Below are positions 1 to 7,627 of a stretch of DNA of 19,407 bases, in pieces. The DNA comes from Campylobacterales bacterium (lineage in GTDB: Bacteria > Campylobacterota > Campylobacteria > Campylobacterales > JALSKU01): positions 1-19,407 of the forward strand of contig JALVWW010000024.1 in the NCBI GenBank assembly GCA_027023175.1. Direction: 5' to 3'. Made by a program: the position numbers and the translations under genes. Every line of letters starts with the position of its first letter. The first letter of the stretch is position 1. Under the pieces are notes generated by a model that saw only the letters and a list, made by a program, of their open reading frames with translations, was not told where the DNA came from and ran no database searches.

Positions 1-426
1 AAACAACTCCAAAGCATATCTTGCTATCTCTTTTTTTGTCCCTACTCTTCCGCTGTGAATGGCTGAAATAACCTTTTTTTCTTTATCATATATCAGCACC
101 GGTGTACAATCAGCCGCCATAGTCATAAGTGGAATTTTTCTTTTTGAAGTTATAAGGGCGTCACAATCTTTTATCTCATTTATGAAACTGTTATTTATGA
201 TTTTAACACTATTGGAGTGAATTTGTTTCATATATACCAAATTTTCAAGCAAAAAACCATTATCATCTGCTATTATCTGTCTATTCTGCACGATATTTCG
301 TATATCATCACCTACATTTGAACTGACATTTAAGCTCTCATAGACTCCGCTTGAAACTCCGCCAAGCCTGTCGGTAAAAAAAGCCAAAACATTTTCATCT
401 TCAAACCAAGCTCTTATATATGACAT
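1..426 (-). CDS. pgeF: PgeF/YfiH-family protein (multicopper polyphenol oxidase fold), 3' end outside window
   Basis: The first 142 codons are present; the C-terminus lies beyond the left edge. The family (YfiH/YlmD, formerly DUF152) is described as a peptidoglycan editing factor and purine-nucleoside phosphorylase/oxidase. The three metal-ligand positions are visible: His70 in MKQIHS, Cys107 in AADCTP and His124 in SAIHSG, almost the same spacing as His71/Cys107/His124 of E. coli YfiH. FTDRLGGVSSG near the N-terminus is also typical. The usual HAGWRG is HSGRVG here, a local variation next to the third ligand. ATG at 424-426 is preceded by AAGGTG at a good distance. It lies 98 bp downstream of ribE on the same strand and may be cotranscribed with it. 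Family assignment is confident; the substrate is not known. Confidence 0.88.
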   Translation of the reverse strand, partial: MSYIRAWFEDENVLAFFTDRLGGVSSGVYESLNVSSNVGDDIRNIVQNRQIIADDNGFLLENLVYMKQIHSNSVKIINNSFINEIKDCDALITSKRKIPLMTMAADCTPVLIYDKEKKVISAIHSGRVGTKKEIARYALELF

Positions 427-496
427 TTTTTGCTCACCTTATTTGCGGTGTAAAGGTGGAGAGAAGCAAAGAGGCAAAGAAGCCAAAGGCTCAACC

Positions 497-520
497 CCTT
501 CATCCTTCATCCTTCATCCT
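497..520. repeat. Heptamer tandem repeat (CCTTCAT x3 plus 3 bp)
   Basis: Three perfect copies of CCTTCAT follow each other, with a partial fourth. They sit between ribE and pgeF, a few bases past the ribE stop. The bases before it (about 461-496) are made of degenerate units such as AGCAAAG, AGGCAAA and GCCAAAG. This is one of several heptamer-based intergenic stretches in the window, each with its own unit. Confidence 0.85.
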
Positions 521-524
521 ATCT

Positions 525-1130
525 TCAAAATATCGCATTTATCTTATCCACTTCATCCCAACTAAGAGTTTTATCCTTTTTAAAAATATGATAAATGTAT
601 CTTGCGAACATATCTGTCTCTATGTTGACTCTTCTTGCAACATTGTACTCTTTTATAAGTGTATTTTGAACGGTTATAGGGATAATTGTTAGTCTAAAAC
701 TATCTTCAAAAACATCATTTATAGTCAAACTGATACCGTCAATAGCTATGCTTCCTTTGGGAATAACAAATTTAATAAACTCTTTTTGTATCTTTATGTA
801 AATATCAAGATTTGCACCCCTCTTTTCTATTTTTTTTATAGTGCCTAAAGTATCAATATGGCCTTGGAGTATATGCCCCTCCACTCTGTCACTTAGTTTC
901 ATGGCGGGTTCGATATGGACTTTTCCATTATAGTTTTCCAAAGCTATGATATTTTTACTTTCATGAGATAGCTCCACTTCAAAACCGGTACCATATATCC
1001 TAACCACACTCAAACACACTCCGTTTACCGCTATAGAGTCGCCTATGGATGGTTTATACTTTGCATTTATTGCCAATTTGTCATTTTGTACTTTACAATC
1101 AGCTATCTCTCTTATCAATCCCGTAAACAA
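525..1130 (-). CDS. ribE: Riboflavin synthase, alpha subunit
   Basis: This enzyme converts two 6,7-dimethyl-8-ribityllumazine molecules into riboflavin plus a pyrimidine, the last step of riboflavin synthesis. The 201-residue length and the opening MFTGLI are diagnostic. Two lumazine-binding barrels are visible: residues about 1-88 (SIGDSIAVNGVCLSV) and about 89-185 (EGHILQGHIDTLG, then IPKGSIAIDGISLTIND), followed by a short C-terminal helix used for trimer formation. The start is TTG (complement of 1128-1130), with AAAGGA six bases upstream; no better in-frame start precedes the MFTGLI block. It is divergent from mnmG with a 76-bp spacer holding both promoters, and pgeF follows downstream. 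The symbol is ribE in most genomes and ribC in older E. coli usage. Confidence 0.96.
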   Translation of the reverse strand: MFTGLIREIADCKVQNDKLAINAKYKPSIGDSIAVNGVCLSVVRIYGTGFEVELSHESKNIIALENYNGKVHIEPAMKLSDRVEGHILQGHIDTLGTIKKIEKRGANLDIYIKIQKEFIKFVIPKGSIAIDGISLTINDVFEDSFRLTIIPITVQNTLIKEYNVARRVNIETDMFARYIYHIFKKDKTLSWDEVDKINAIF

Positions 1131-1156
1131 TGCTGGTCCTTTAAAATAAGTTCTAT

Positions 1157-1162
1157 ATTATA
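1157..1162 (-). promoter_or_regulatory. -10 box of the ribE promoter
   Basis: Read on the minus strand this is TATAAT, preceded by GGC. It lies about 27 bp upstream of the ribE TTG start, leaving room for a short leader with the AAAGGA ribosome-binding site. No clear -35 is seen, as is usual for sigma70 promoters in Campylobacterota. It is interlocked with the mnmG -10 (1173-1178). Confidence 0.6.
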
Positions 1163-1172
1163 GCCAAAATGA

Positions 1173-1178
1173 TATAAT
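1173..1178 (+). promoter_or_regulatory. -10 box of the mnmG promoter
   Basis: TATAAT lies 28 bp upstream of the chosen mnmG ATG. The expected -35 zone of this promoter overlaps the minus-strand -10 of ribE, so the two polymerases should compete for the same about 40 bp. Confidence 0.6.
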
Positions 1179-1206
1179 AGTATTATTTAAAACTTTGGAG
1201 AAATAT

Positions 1207-3072
1207 ATGAAATTTGACATTATTGTCATCGGTGGGGGTCATGCCGGTATAGAAGCAGCTTTGAGTAGTGCTAGAATGGGTAAAAAAACTCTTCTTATTA
1301 CTATACTTGTCGAACAAATCGGAGCCGCAAGCTGCAATCCAGCCATCGGAGGTTTAGCAAAAGGACACCTCGTAAAAGAGATAGACGCCCTAGGCGGTCA
1401 AATGGGTATCACTACCGATAATACGGCTATCCAATTTAGAACTCTAAATGCTTCTAAAGGACCGGCTGTTAGAGGAAGTAGAGCTCAAATAGATATGGAT
1501 AGATACAAAATGTATATGAGAAATATCTGTTTAAATACTCCAAATCTTAGTCTCAAACAAGAAACAGCAGATGAAATTATAGTAAAAAACTCTAAAGTCA
1601 CCGGAGTGATAACCAATCTCAAAAATCACTACTATGCCAAAAAAGTTATCATAACAACCGGAACTTTTTTAAAAGGTCTTATTCACATAGGAGAGTTCAA
1701 ACAAAGTGCCGGAAGATTTGGCGAATTTCCTTCAAATAAATTAAGTGACTGTCTGAAGAATTTAGGACTAAATGTCCAAAGGTTGAAGACGGGAACTTGT
1801 CCTAGAATAGATGCCAAAACCATAGACTTTAATAAAATGGAACTTCAAGACGGAGATGTACCTCCTGTTCCTTTTAGTTTCAGAACTGACAAAACTGATT
1901 TTAACCCGAAACAATTGCCCTGTTACATAACTTATACCAATGAAACCACACATCAAATCATTGAAAACAATTTTCAAAGAGCTCCTCTTTTTACCGGACA
2001 GATAGAGGGTATAGGACCAAGATATTGCCCAAGCATAGAAGACAAAATCAATCGCTTTAGAGACAAAGAGAGACACCATCTTTTTATAGAGCCTCAAACA
2101 ATAGAGGCGACAGAATACTATATAAACGGACTTACCACTTCACTCCCCGTGGATACCCAACTTGAAATGCTCCATACCATTAAAGGCTTAGAAAATGCCA
2201 AGATAGTGAGATACGGTTACGCCATAGAGTATGACTTTGTAGATCCCACCGAGCTTAAACACTCACTTGAAACTAAAAAGATAGAAGGACTTTACTGTGC
2301 CGGTCAGATAAACGGAACTACAGGCTATGAAGAGGCGGCGGCTCAAGGACTTATGGCGGGTATCAATGCATCTTTAAGTATAGAGGATAAAGAACCTTTG
2401 ATATTTAGAAGAGATGAAGCTTATATCGGAGTTTTGATAGATGACCTTGTAACTAAAGGAACAAAAGAGCCTTACAGGATGTTTACAAGCAGAGCCGAAT
2501 ACAGGCTACTTTTAAGAGAGGATAATGCCGATATTAGGCTTATGAAGTATGGTTATAAACTTGGACTTGTAGATGAAAAAAGTTATGAAAGGATGCTTTA
2601 TAAAAAGGAGCAAACTAAAAAAGGATTATCAATACTTGATGAAAAATTTTTAACTCCATCAAAAGAAAATAATGAATTTTTAAAAGAGATAGGCGAAGAG
2701 AAGATAACGGACAAAGTAGAACTTAAAAAAATTGTAGCAAGAAAAAGTTTTACTCTTGATAAACTTGATAAACTTTTGGACGATTTTAAAGAGTTGCCTA
2801 TTGATATAAAAGAGCAAATTTTAATAGAAGCTAAATATTTTAATTATATAAAAAAACAAGAGGAACAAATTGACAAAATGAAGAGTCTTATGGATATGAA
2901 AATACCTGAAGATTTGGATATTGATAATATCTCAGGACTTAGCAATGAAATAGTTGAAAAACTAAAAAAGATAAAACCGCCTACCCTTTTTGCGGCAAGT
3001 GAAATAAGCGGAGTAACACCGGCAGCGATAGATATACTCCATATTTATATAAAACTGCACAGTAAAATATAA
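1207..3072 (+). CDS. mnmG: tRNA uridine-5-carboxymethylaminomethyl modification enzyme MnmG (GidA)
   Basis: FAD-dependent partner of the GTPase MnmE. Together they install the (carboxymethyl)aminomethyl group on wobble uridine 34 of several tRNAs in the cytoplasm. The protein is 621 residues, the normal family length. It begins with a Rossmann FAD motif GGGHAG (residues 9-14), followed by the family block SCNPAIGGLAKGH, the segment PRYCPSIEDKI, the GTTGYEEAAAQGL signature and EPYRMFTSRAEYRLLLREDNAD. The lysine-rich helical C-terminal domain that contacts MnmE and tRNA is complete. I chose ATG 1207 because GGAG at 1197-1200 lies six bases upstream; an in-frame TTG at 1195 would start inside that Shine-Dalgarno and is less likely. 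The next gene begins 21 bp after the stop, so readthrough into the c-di-GMP cassette is possible. Confidence 0.97.
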   Translation: MKFDIIVIGGGHAGIEAALSSARMGKKTLLITILVEQIGAASCNPAIGGLAKGHLVKEIDALGGQMGITTDNTAIQFRTLNASKGPAVRGSRAQIDMDRYKMYMRNICLNTPNLSLKQETADEIIVKNSKVTGVITNLKNHYYAKKVIITTGTFLKGLIHIGEFKQSAGRFGEFPSNKLSDCLKNLGLNVQRLKTGTCPRIDAKTIDFNKMELQDGDVPPVPFSFRTDKTDFNPKQLPCYITYTNETTHQIIENNFQRAPLFTGQIEGIGPRYCPSIEDKINRFRDKERHHLFIEPQTIEATEYYINGLTTSLPVDTQLEMLHTIKGLENAKIVRYGYAIEYDFVDPTELKHSLETKKIEGLYCAGQINGTTGYEEAAAQGLMAGINASLSIEDKEPLIFRRDEAYIGVLIDDLVTKGTKEPYRMFTSRAEYRLLLREDNADIRLMKYGYKLGLVDEKSYERMLYKKEQTKKGLSILDEKFLTPSKENNEFLKEIGEEKITDKVELKKIVARKSFTLDKLDKLLDDFKELPIDIKEQILIEAKYFNYIKKQEEQIDKMKSLMDMKIPEDLDIDNISGLSNEIVEKLKKIKPPTLFAASEISGVTPAAIDILHIYIKLHSKI

Positions 3073-3093
3073 CTAAATGGTTTTTGAAGAGGT

Positions 3094-5301
3094 ATGAAAA
3101 AAATAGGCAAAACTACTTTTATCATTGTTATCAAAATTGCTTTTATAGCACTATTGTTACTATTTATATTTACATTAGGTAATTTTATAATAAAATCAGA
3201 AAATGACCCTATAAATTTCACAACAAATTATGTAAAACAACTTATAAATGAGCAAAAAAGGCAAACTAGTGCTATAGCAACTAGAATAGTTGTGGATAAA
3301 GATTTTATTCAAGCCGTCTCAAGTAAACAAAACTATAAAGTAGAAACTATCATTGGTAAAATTCTCTTTTTATTTGCTTCTAAAGATGATATTTGGATAA
3401 GAGTATATGATAAAGATATGAAATGTCATTATATATCTTGGAAAAGTAAACCCCCTTTAAAAAATGATATTAAGCTAAAAAATGCTTTTAAAGATAAAAA
3501 GATATTAAGCGATATTGAAATAACTCCTTACGATATTGCATTTAAAAGCGTAGTTCCTATCTTCAATAAAAATAATGAGTTTTGCGGAGCGGTTGAAGTC
3601 ATAACTCATTTTGACTCTATATCAAAAATTTTAAAAAATACTCAAGATATAGATAGCATTATTATAATCAATAAAAATTACACAAAAGAGTTAATTCACC
3701 CTTTGTCAAACAGTTTTATAGACGGATATAATATCGCCGATAGAAAAGCAAACAAAGAGATATATAACTTATTAAAAAAGTACGGAGTAAATTACTTTAT
3801 TCAAAAACATTATAAATATATAGGAGGCTTTTTAAATAAAGGTTATTATGTATCAGTAGTAGATATAAAAAATTCAAAGAGAGATACTCTTGGATATATT
3901 ATTTCATTTATCAAAGATAAAAGCGGACTTAAAAGATTGGAAGCTATGTTATATGCTATTTTTTTAGCGGCAACCCTACTTTTTCTCATTTTAATTTATT
4001 TGCTTCATAAATCATATAAACAAAATTTAGACTTAGTAAAAAAACTTGATAAAAGAGTAAAAATTGAAAGTGAAAAAAATCTTCAACTTCTATACAAAGA
4101 TAAATTGACTGGAACTTTTAAAAAAGAGATATTTGACATAGATAGAAAAAGAAGTAGTGCTAAATATATAATTTTACTAAATATAAAAGGATTCTCAAAT
4201 ATCAATAGCAATTATGGGTTTGAGATAGGGGATTTGTTGCTTAAGAGCATAGCAATAGAGATTATGAAAATATTGAATAAAAGGATATATAGACTAAATG
4301 CAGATGAATTTCTGTTTTTGTCAAATGATTATGAAAAAGAGATAAAATTTTTAAATAACTATTTTCGCAATAATGCTTTAAGGATAGAAAATAGCGGTAT
4401 AAAGCTAAGACTCTCTTTTAGATTCGGTATTTGTAAAAATGATGATGGCGAAATTTATCAAAAACTAACTATAGCACTTCAAAAAACAAAAAAGATAACT
4501 TATAAAAATTATATTTTTTATCAAGAAGATAAAAACATGATTGAAAAAAGAAAAAATTATATAAGATTTAACAATATTGTTTATGATGCTCTTTTTACCC
4601 ACAAAGAAGCGAAAATTATACCATATTTTCAGCCTATTATAGATAACAAAACAGGCAAAATTATCAAGTATGAATCTTTAGTTAGATTAAAATATGATGA
4701 TAAAATTTACTCTCCTTACTATTTTATTGATATTGTAAAAAACGGCGGTTTTTCTTATGAAATGACTAAAATAATGATAGAAGAGTCTGTCAAAGAGGCA
4801 AGTAAATATAGAGATACGGTAATATCTATAAATATCACGGAAGATGATCTTTTAACTTACAATTTACAAAATTATTTACTTGGTATAGTTTCTAAATACA
4901 ACATAAAACCTCAAAGGGTGATGCTTGAAATCCTAGAAGGTGTTACAAACGAAGGTACAAAAAACAACCTTGTACAACTTACAGAACTTAAAAGAGCAGG
5001 TTTTTCTATAGCTATAGATGATTTTGGAGTGGATTACTCAAACTTTGAAAGAATTGCAGAGCTTGATATAGATATGATAAAAATTGACGGTAAATATATA
5101 AAAACTATCCTGAGTAATGAAAAAAGTTATATCATAGTACAAACTATAACAAATTTTGCACACAAACTCGGACTAAAAGTTACAGCTGAATTTGTAGAAA
5201 ATAGAGAAATCTACAATAAAATTAAAGAAATGGGTATAGAGTATTCACAAGGCTATTATTTTAGTCCTCCTGCTCCTTATATAAAAAAGGATGATAAATG
5301 A
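3094..5301 (+). CDS. Membrane sensor with degenerate GGDEF and intact EAL domain (probable c-di-GMP phosphodiesterase)
   Basis: 735 residues. A transmembrane helix at about 8-32 and a second at about 284-306 enclose a periplasmic region of roughly 250 residues. The segment around DIAFKSVVPIFNKNNEFCGA resembles a Cache-type sensor fold (inference). The GGDEF domain follows (DKLTGTF onward), but its signature site reads LNADEF (residues 401-406) instead of GGDEF, so cyclase activity is unlikely. The C-terminal EAL domain looks catalytic: ESL at 527-529, INITEDD, LEILEG, DDFG (642-645), KIDG and AEFVEN (Glu699, Glu702). The expected role is hydrolysis of c-di-GMP to pGpG at the inner membrane under control of a periplasmic signal. 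GAAGAGG precedes the ATG. The stop overlaps the next start (ATGA, 5298-5301), indicating translational coupling. Confidence 0.9.
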   Translation: MKKIGKTTFIIVIKIAFIALLLLFIFTLGNFIIKSENDPINFTTNYVKQLINEQKRQTSAIATRIVVDKDFIQAVSSKQNYKVETIIGKILFLFASKDDIWIRVYDKDMKCHYISWKSKPPLKNDIKLKNAFKDKKILSDIEITPYDIAFKSVVPIFNKNNEFCGAVEVITHFDSISKILKNTQDIDSIIIINKNYTKELIHPLSNSFIDGYNIADRKANKEIYNLLKKYGVNYFIQKHYKYIGGFLNKGYYVSVVDIKNSKRDTLGYIISFIKDKSGLKRLEAMLYAIFLAATLLFLILIYLLHKSYKQNLDLVKKLDKRVKIESEKNLQLLYKDKLTGTFKKEIFDIDRKRSSAKYIILLNIKGFSNINSNYGFEIGDLLLKSIAIEIMKILNKRIYRLNADEFLFLSNDYEKEIKFLNNYFRNNALRIENSGIKLRLSFRFGICKNDDGEIYQKLTIALQKTKKITYKNYIFYQEDKNMIEKRKNYIRFNNIVYDALFTHKEAKIIPYFQPIIDNKTGKIIKYESLVRLKYDDKIYSPYYFIDIVKNGGFSYEMTKIMIEESVKEASKYRDTVISINITEDDLLTYNLQNYLLGIVSKYNIKPQRVMLEILEGVTNEGTKNNLVQLTELKRAGFSIAIDDFGVDYSNFERIAELDIDMIKIDGKYIKTILSNEKSYIIVQTITNFAHKLGLKVTAEFVENREIYNKIKEMGIEYSQGYYFSPPAPYIKKDDK

Positions 5302-6257
5302 AATTTATACTATTTATTGTACTGCTATGCGAATTGGCTTTCTCAAAGATATTGATTGTTAACTCTTACTCTAAACATGACCAATGCGGAGAGCCACAGT
5401 TGTATGGTTTTTTAAATAGTATTTATACCAAAGGGTATAAAAGAAATGACTTTAATATATATTTTTTAAATGTTAGAGTTACTCCTAAAAATAAAATTGC
5501 AACAAAAGTTAAAAAAATATTGTCAAATTTGGATCGTTATGATGCGGTTGTCACCTTTGATGATGCTGCTTTTAAGCTTGTGGCTATTCCTGCAAATAAA
5601 AAAGGGAAGCAGATATTTTTTAGCGGTCTTAATTACCCTTTTGAGAGATACAAAAAAGAGTATCATTTAAAGAATAATATCAGCGGAGTAAAGGAGAAAA
5701 TATTTGTAAAAGAGATATTAAATATTTTTAACGAAATAAGACCTATAAAAAGAATAGCATTTTTTTACGGAAACGGGGTAGGTAAAATTTTAAAATTACA
5801 AACTAAAATGGAACTCAAAAATACAAAATTTTTAAGTAAAATTGATTTTATACATATCAACAATATAAATGAATTGAAAAAAGAGACTGCAAAAATAGGT
5901 AAAGATCCAAAATATACACTATTTATGCCTTTTGCAATGAGCATACTTGATAAAAATGGTCATAAAAATAGTCTAAAAGAACATAAAGATATATTTTTAA
6001 AAAATATAAAAAAACCTGATTTTTCTATCAATATTATATTTACAAAATTAGGATTTTTAGGATTTGGCGGGGCTGATTTTTATACAAGTGGAAAACAGTT
6101 GGCTGATATTTTCCTATCTTTTCAAAAAAATCATAATCAAAAAATAGAAAATATTAAAGACTATCTCTTTTTTATCAATATAAAAAGAGCAAGAGAGATA
6201 GGATTTAAAATGCCTAAATGGTTTATCAAAAACTATTTAAAAGATTTTGTATGGTAA
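5298..6257 (+). CDS. Periplasmic binding protein, ABC_sub_bind (PF04392)-like
   Basis: 319 residues with a signal peptide of about 16 residues (hydrophobic FILFIVLLCELAFS). The body shows the two-lobe pattern of ABC_sub_bind proteins: KILIVNSYSKHD, VVTFDDAAFKLVA, KQIFFSGLNYPFE, then IKRIAFFYGNGVGK and a second lobe with GFLGFGGADFYTSGKQLADI near the end. This family binds small molecules, often next to transporters, but no permease or ATPase gene lies nearby. The gene is instead wedged between an EAL protein and a GGDEF protein, with overlaps at both ends (ATGA upstream). The likely role is ligand sensing for one of these membrane enzymes (inference). Ligand unknown. AAGGATGAT in the last codons of the upstream gene serves as ribosome-binding site. 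Confidence 0.8.
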   Translation: MKFILFIVLLCELAFSKILIVNSYSKHDQCGEPQLYGFLNSIYTKGYKRNDFNIYFLNVRVTPKNKIATKVKKILSNLDRYDAVVTFDDAAFKLVAIPANKKGKQIFFSGLNYPFERYKKEYHLKNNISGVKEKIFVKEILNIFNEIRPIKRIAFFYGNGVGKILKLQTKMELKNTKFLSKIDFIHINNINELKKETAKIGKDPKYTLFMPFAMSILDKNGHKNSLKEHKDIFLKNIKKPDFSINIIFTKLGFLGFGGADFYTSGKQLADIFLSFQKNHNQKIENIKDYLFFINIKRAREIGFKMPKWFIKNYLKDFVW

Positions 6258-7627
6258 AAAGACTCTTTTTTTATATAACTTTTATCACTTTTTTTATTGT
6301 GGCTCTTTTTATTGTAATGCTCTTTTTTATAGAGCATAAATATTCCAATGAAATTTTAAATGACATAGCCGTCAGCAAATATGAGGATGAATATAAAGCC
6401 AATTTCAGATATTTGTATATGATAAAAAATATGATAAAAAACAAAAAAGAGCAACTCTTTAACAATTATACAAATCTTAACAAAGAGCAAGTTTTAAGCT
6501 ATATAACCAGTATAAATACTTTAATGCCTGCTATTAAAGATAGAAAATCATTGACAGACTATTTAGCCACAATGCCCATAATCATCAAAATAGTAAATCA
6601 AAAATATAATGTTGTTACAAGTAATAATATACTAAGTATTGGAAAACAGATAAAACTCCCCTGCAATCCTTTAGATAACGGATATGGAATATGTAGTAAA
6701 ATTATAAATAATAAAATATACGGAATAATATACAATTATAAAACAAATAATTTTATAATGGGAGAAACAGAAGCCAATCCCCCAAAATCACAAGAAATAA
6801 AATCAACTTTATATAACTTTGTCAAAATCATCCCAAATATTATCATATATCAAAATAAAAATGATCTTACAAAATTTAATAACAGTAATTTTTACATTAT
6901 GGAGTATGAAAAATTTTTAGATCTTTTTTACGGTATTAAAATAGATTCGAGTAAAATAAAAATATTTGCTAATAACATAATAATTAAAATAAAAAAGTAT
7001 GAAATTTCTCTTTTTTACAACATTATAATACTACTTAGCATTTTAACATTCATTACTTTTCTTTTTTATCTATTTTTTTATAAAAAGATTAAGATTGCTG
7101 ATAGATTATATAATGAGTATAGCATAAATGCAAAATATGATAAATTAACAAAAACATTAAATAGGTATGCTTTTGAAAATGAATTTAGAGCTAGCTCATA
7201 TTTAAGACTATCTATTATAGATTTAGACAACTTCAAATATATCAATGATAACTTTGGACACAGTATGGGAGATAAAGTTTTAAAAGAGTTTGCTTTATTG
7301 ATAAAAAAATATTTTGAAAATAATATCTTAGGCAGATGGGGAGGCGATGAATTTGTAATGCTTACATCTTGCACAAAAGATGAAATGATAAATACTCTCA
7401 ATAAAATAAATAAAAAATTATTTGAATTTCAAAAAAACTTTGATAAAAATATGAAAAAAATAGTTTCCGCTAGTATAGGTTCGGTTATTATAGAACCTCA
7501 TCAAGAGTTTGAAGAGTTATTCAAGAAAGCTGATTTAGCACTTTATAAAGCTAAAAAATTTCACAAAGGAAGTATTGTATTTTATGAAGAGATTGAATAT
7601 ATAAGAATAGAGAAGGATGATCTATGA
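6251..7627 (+). CDS. Membrane-bound diguanylate cyclase with intact GGDEF domain
   Basis: About 458 residues from the chosen start. A transmembrane helix (about 5-27) is followed by a periplasmic region of about 230 residues that I cannot assign to a family; it contains a Cys pair within LPCNPLDNGYGIC. A second helix lies at about 256-278. The cytoplasmic domain has YDKLTKTLNR, DLDNFKYINDNFGHSMGD and RWGGDEF (GGDEF at 364-368), then SIGS and ADLALYKAKK, so c-di-GMP synthesis from two GTP is expected. The inhibitory RxxD site upstream of GGDEF is absent (FENN there), suggesting no product inhibition of the usual kind. Start choice: ATG 6251 gives a clean transmembrane segment and a 7-bp overlap with the previous gene; an in-frame ATG at 6218 would add 11 residues. 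Neither has a strong Shine-Dalgarno. Confidence 0.9.
   Translation: MVKRLFFYITFITFFIVALFIVMLFFIEHKYSNEILNDIAVSKYEDEYKANFRYLYMIKNMIKNKKEQLFNNYTNLNKEQVLSYITSINTLMPAIKDRKSLTDYLATMPIIIKIVNQKYNVVTSNNILSIGKQIKLPCNPLDNGYGICSKIINNKIYGIIYNYKTNNFIMGETEANPPKSQEIKSTLYNFVKIIPNIIIYQNKNDLTKFNNSNFYIMEYEKFLDLFYGIKIDSSKIKIFANNIIIKIKKYEISLFYNIIILLSILTFITFLFYLFFYKKIKIADRLYNEYSINAKYDKLTKTLNRYAFENEFRASSYLRLSIIDLDNFKYINDNFGHSMGDKVLKEFALLIKKYFENNILGRWGGDEFVMLTSCTKDEMINTLNKINKKLFEFQKNFDKNMKKIVSASIGSVIIEPHQEFEELFKKADLALYKAKKFHKGSIVFYEEIEYIRIEKDDL

Noticed and set aside
420..692. 90-codon plus-strand open frame across the ribE-pgeF gap
   Set aside because: It is antisense to ribE over most of its length, starts within the pgeF start region, has no Shine-Dalgarno and no recognisable domain.
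1195..1206. TTG start four codons upstream of the chosen mnmG start
   Set aside because: This TTG overlaps the GGAG ribosome-binding site of the ATG at 1207, and MnmG proteins begin with the MKFDIIVIGGG block.
1768..2097. 109-codon open frame antisense to mnmG
   Set aside because: Lies wholly inside a well-supported gene in the opposite strand and has no ribosome-binding site or family features.
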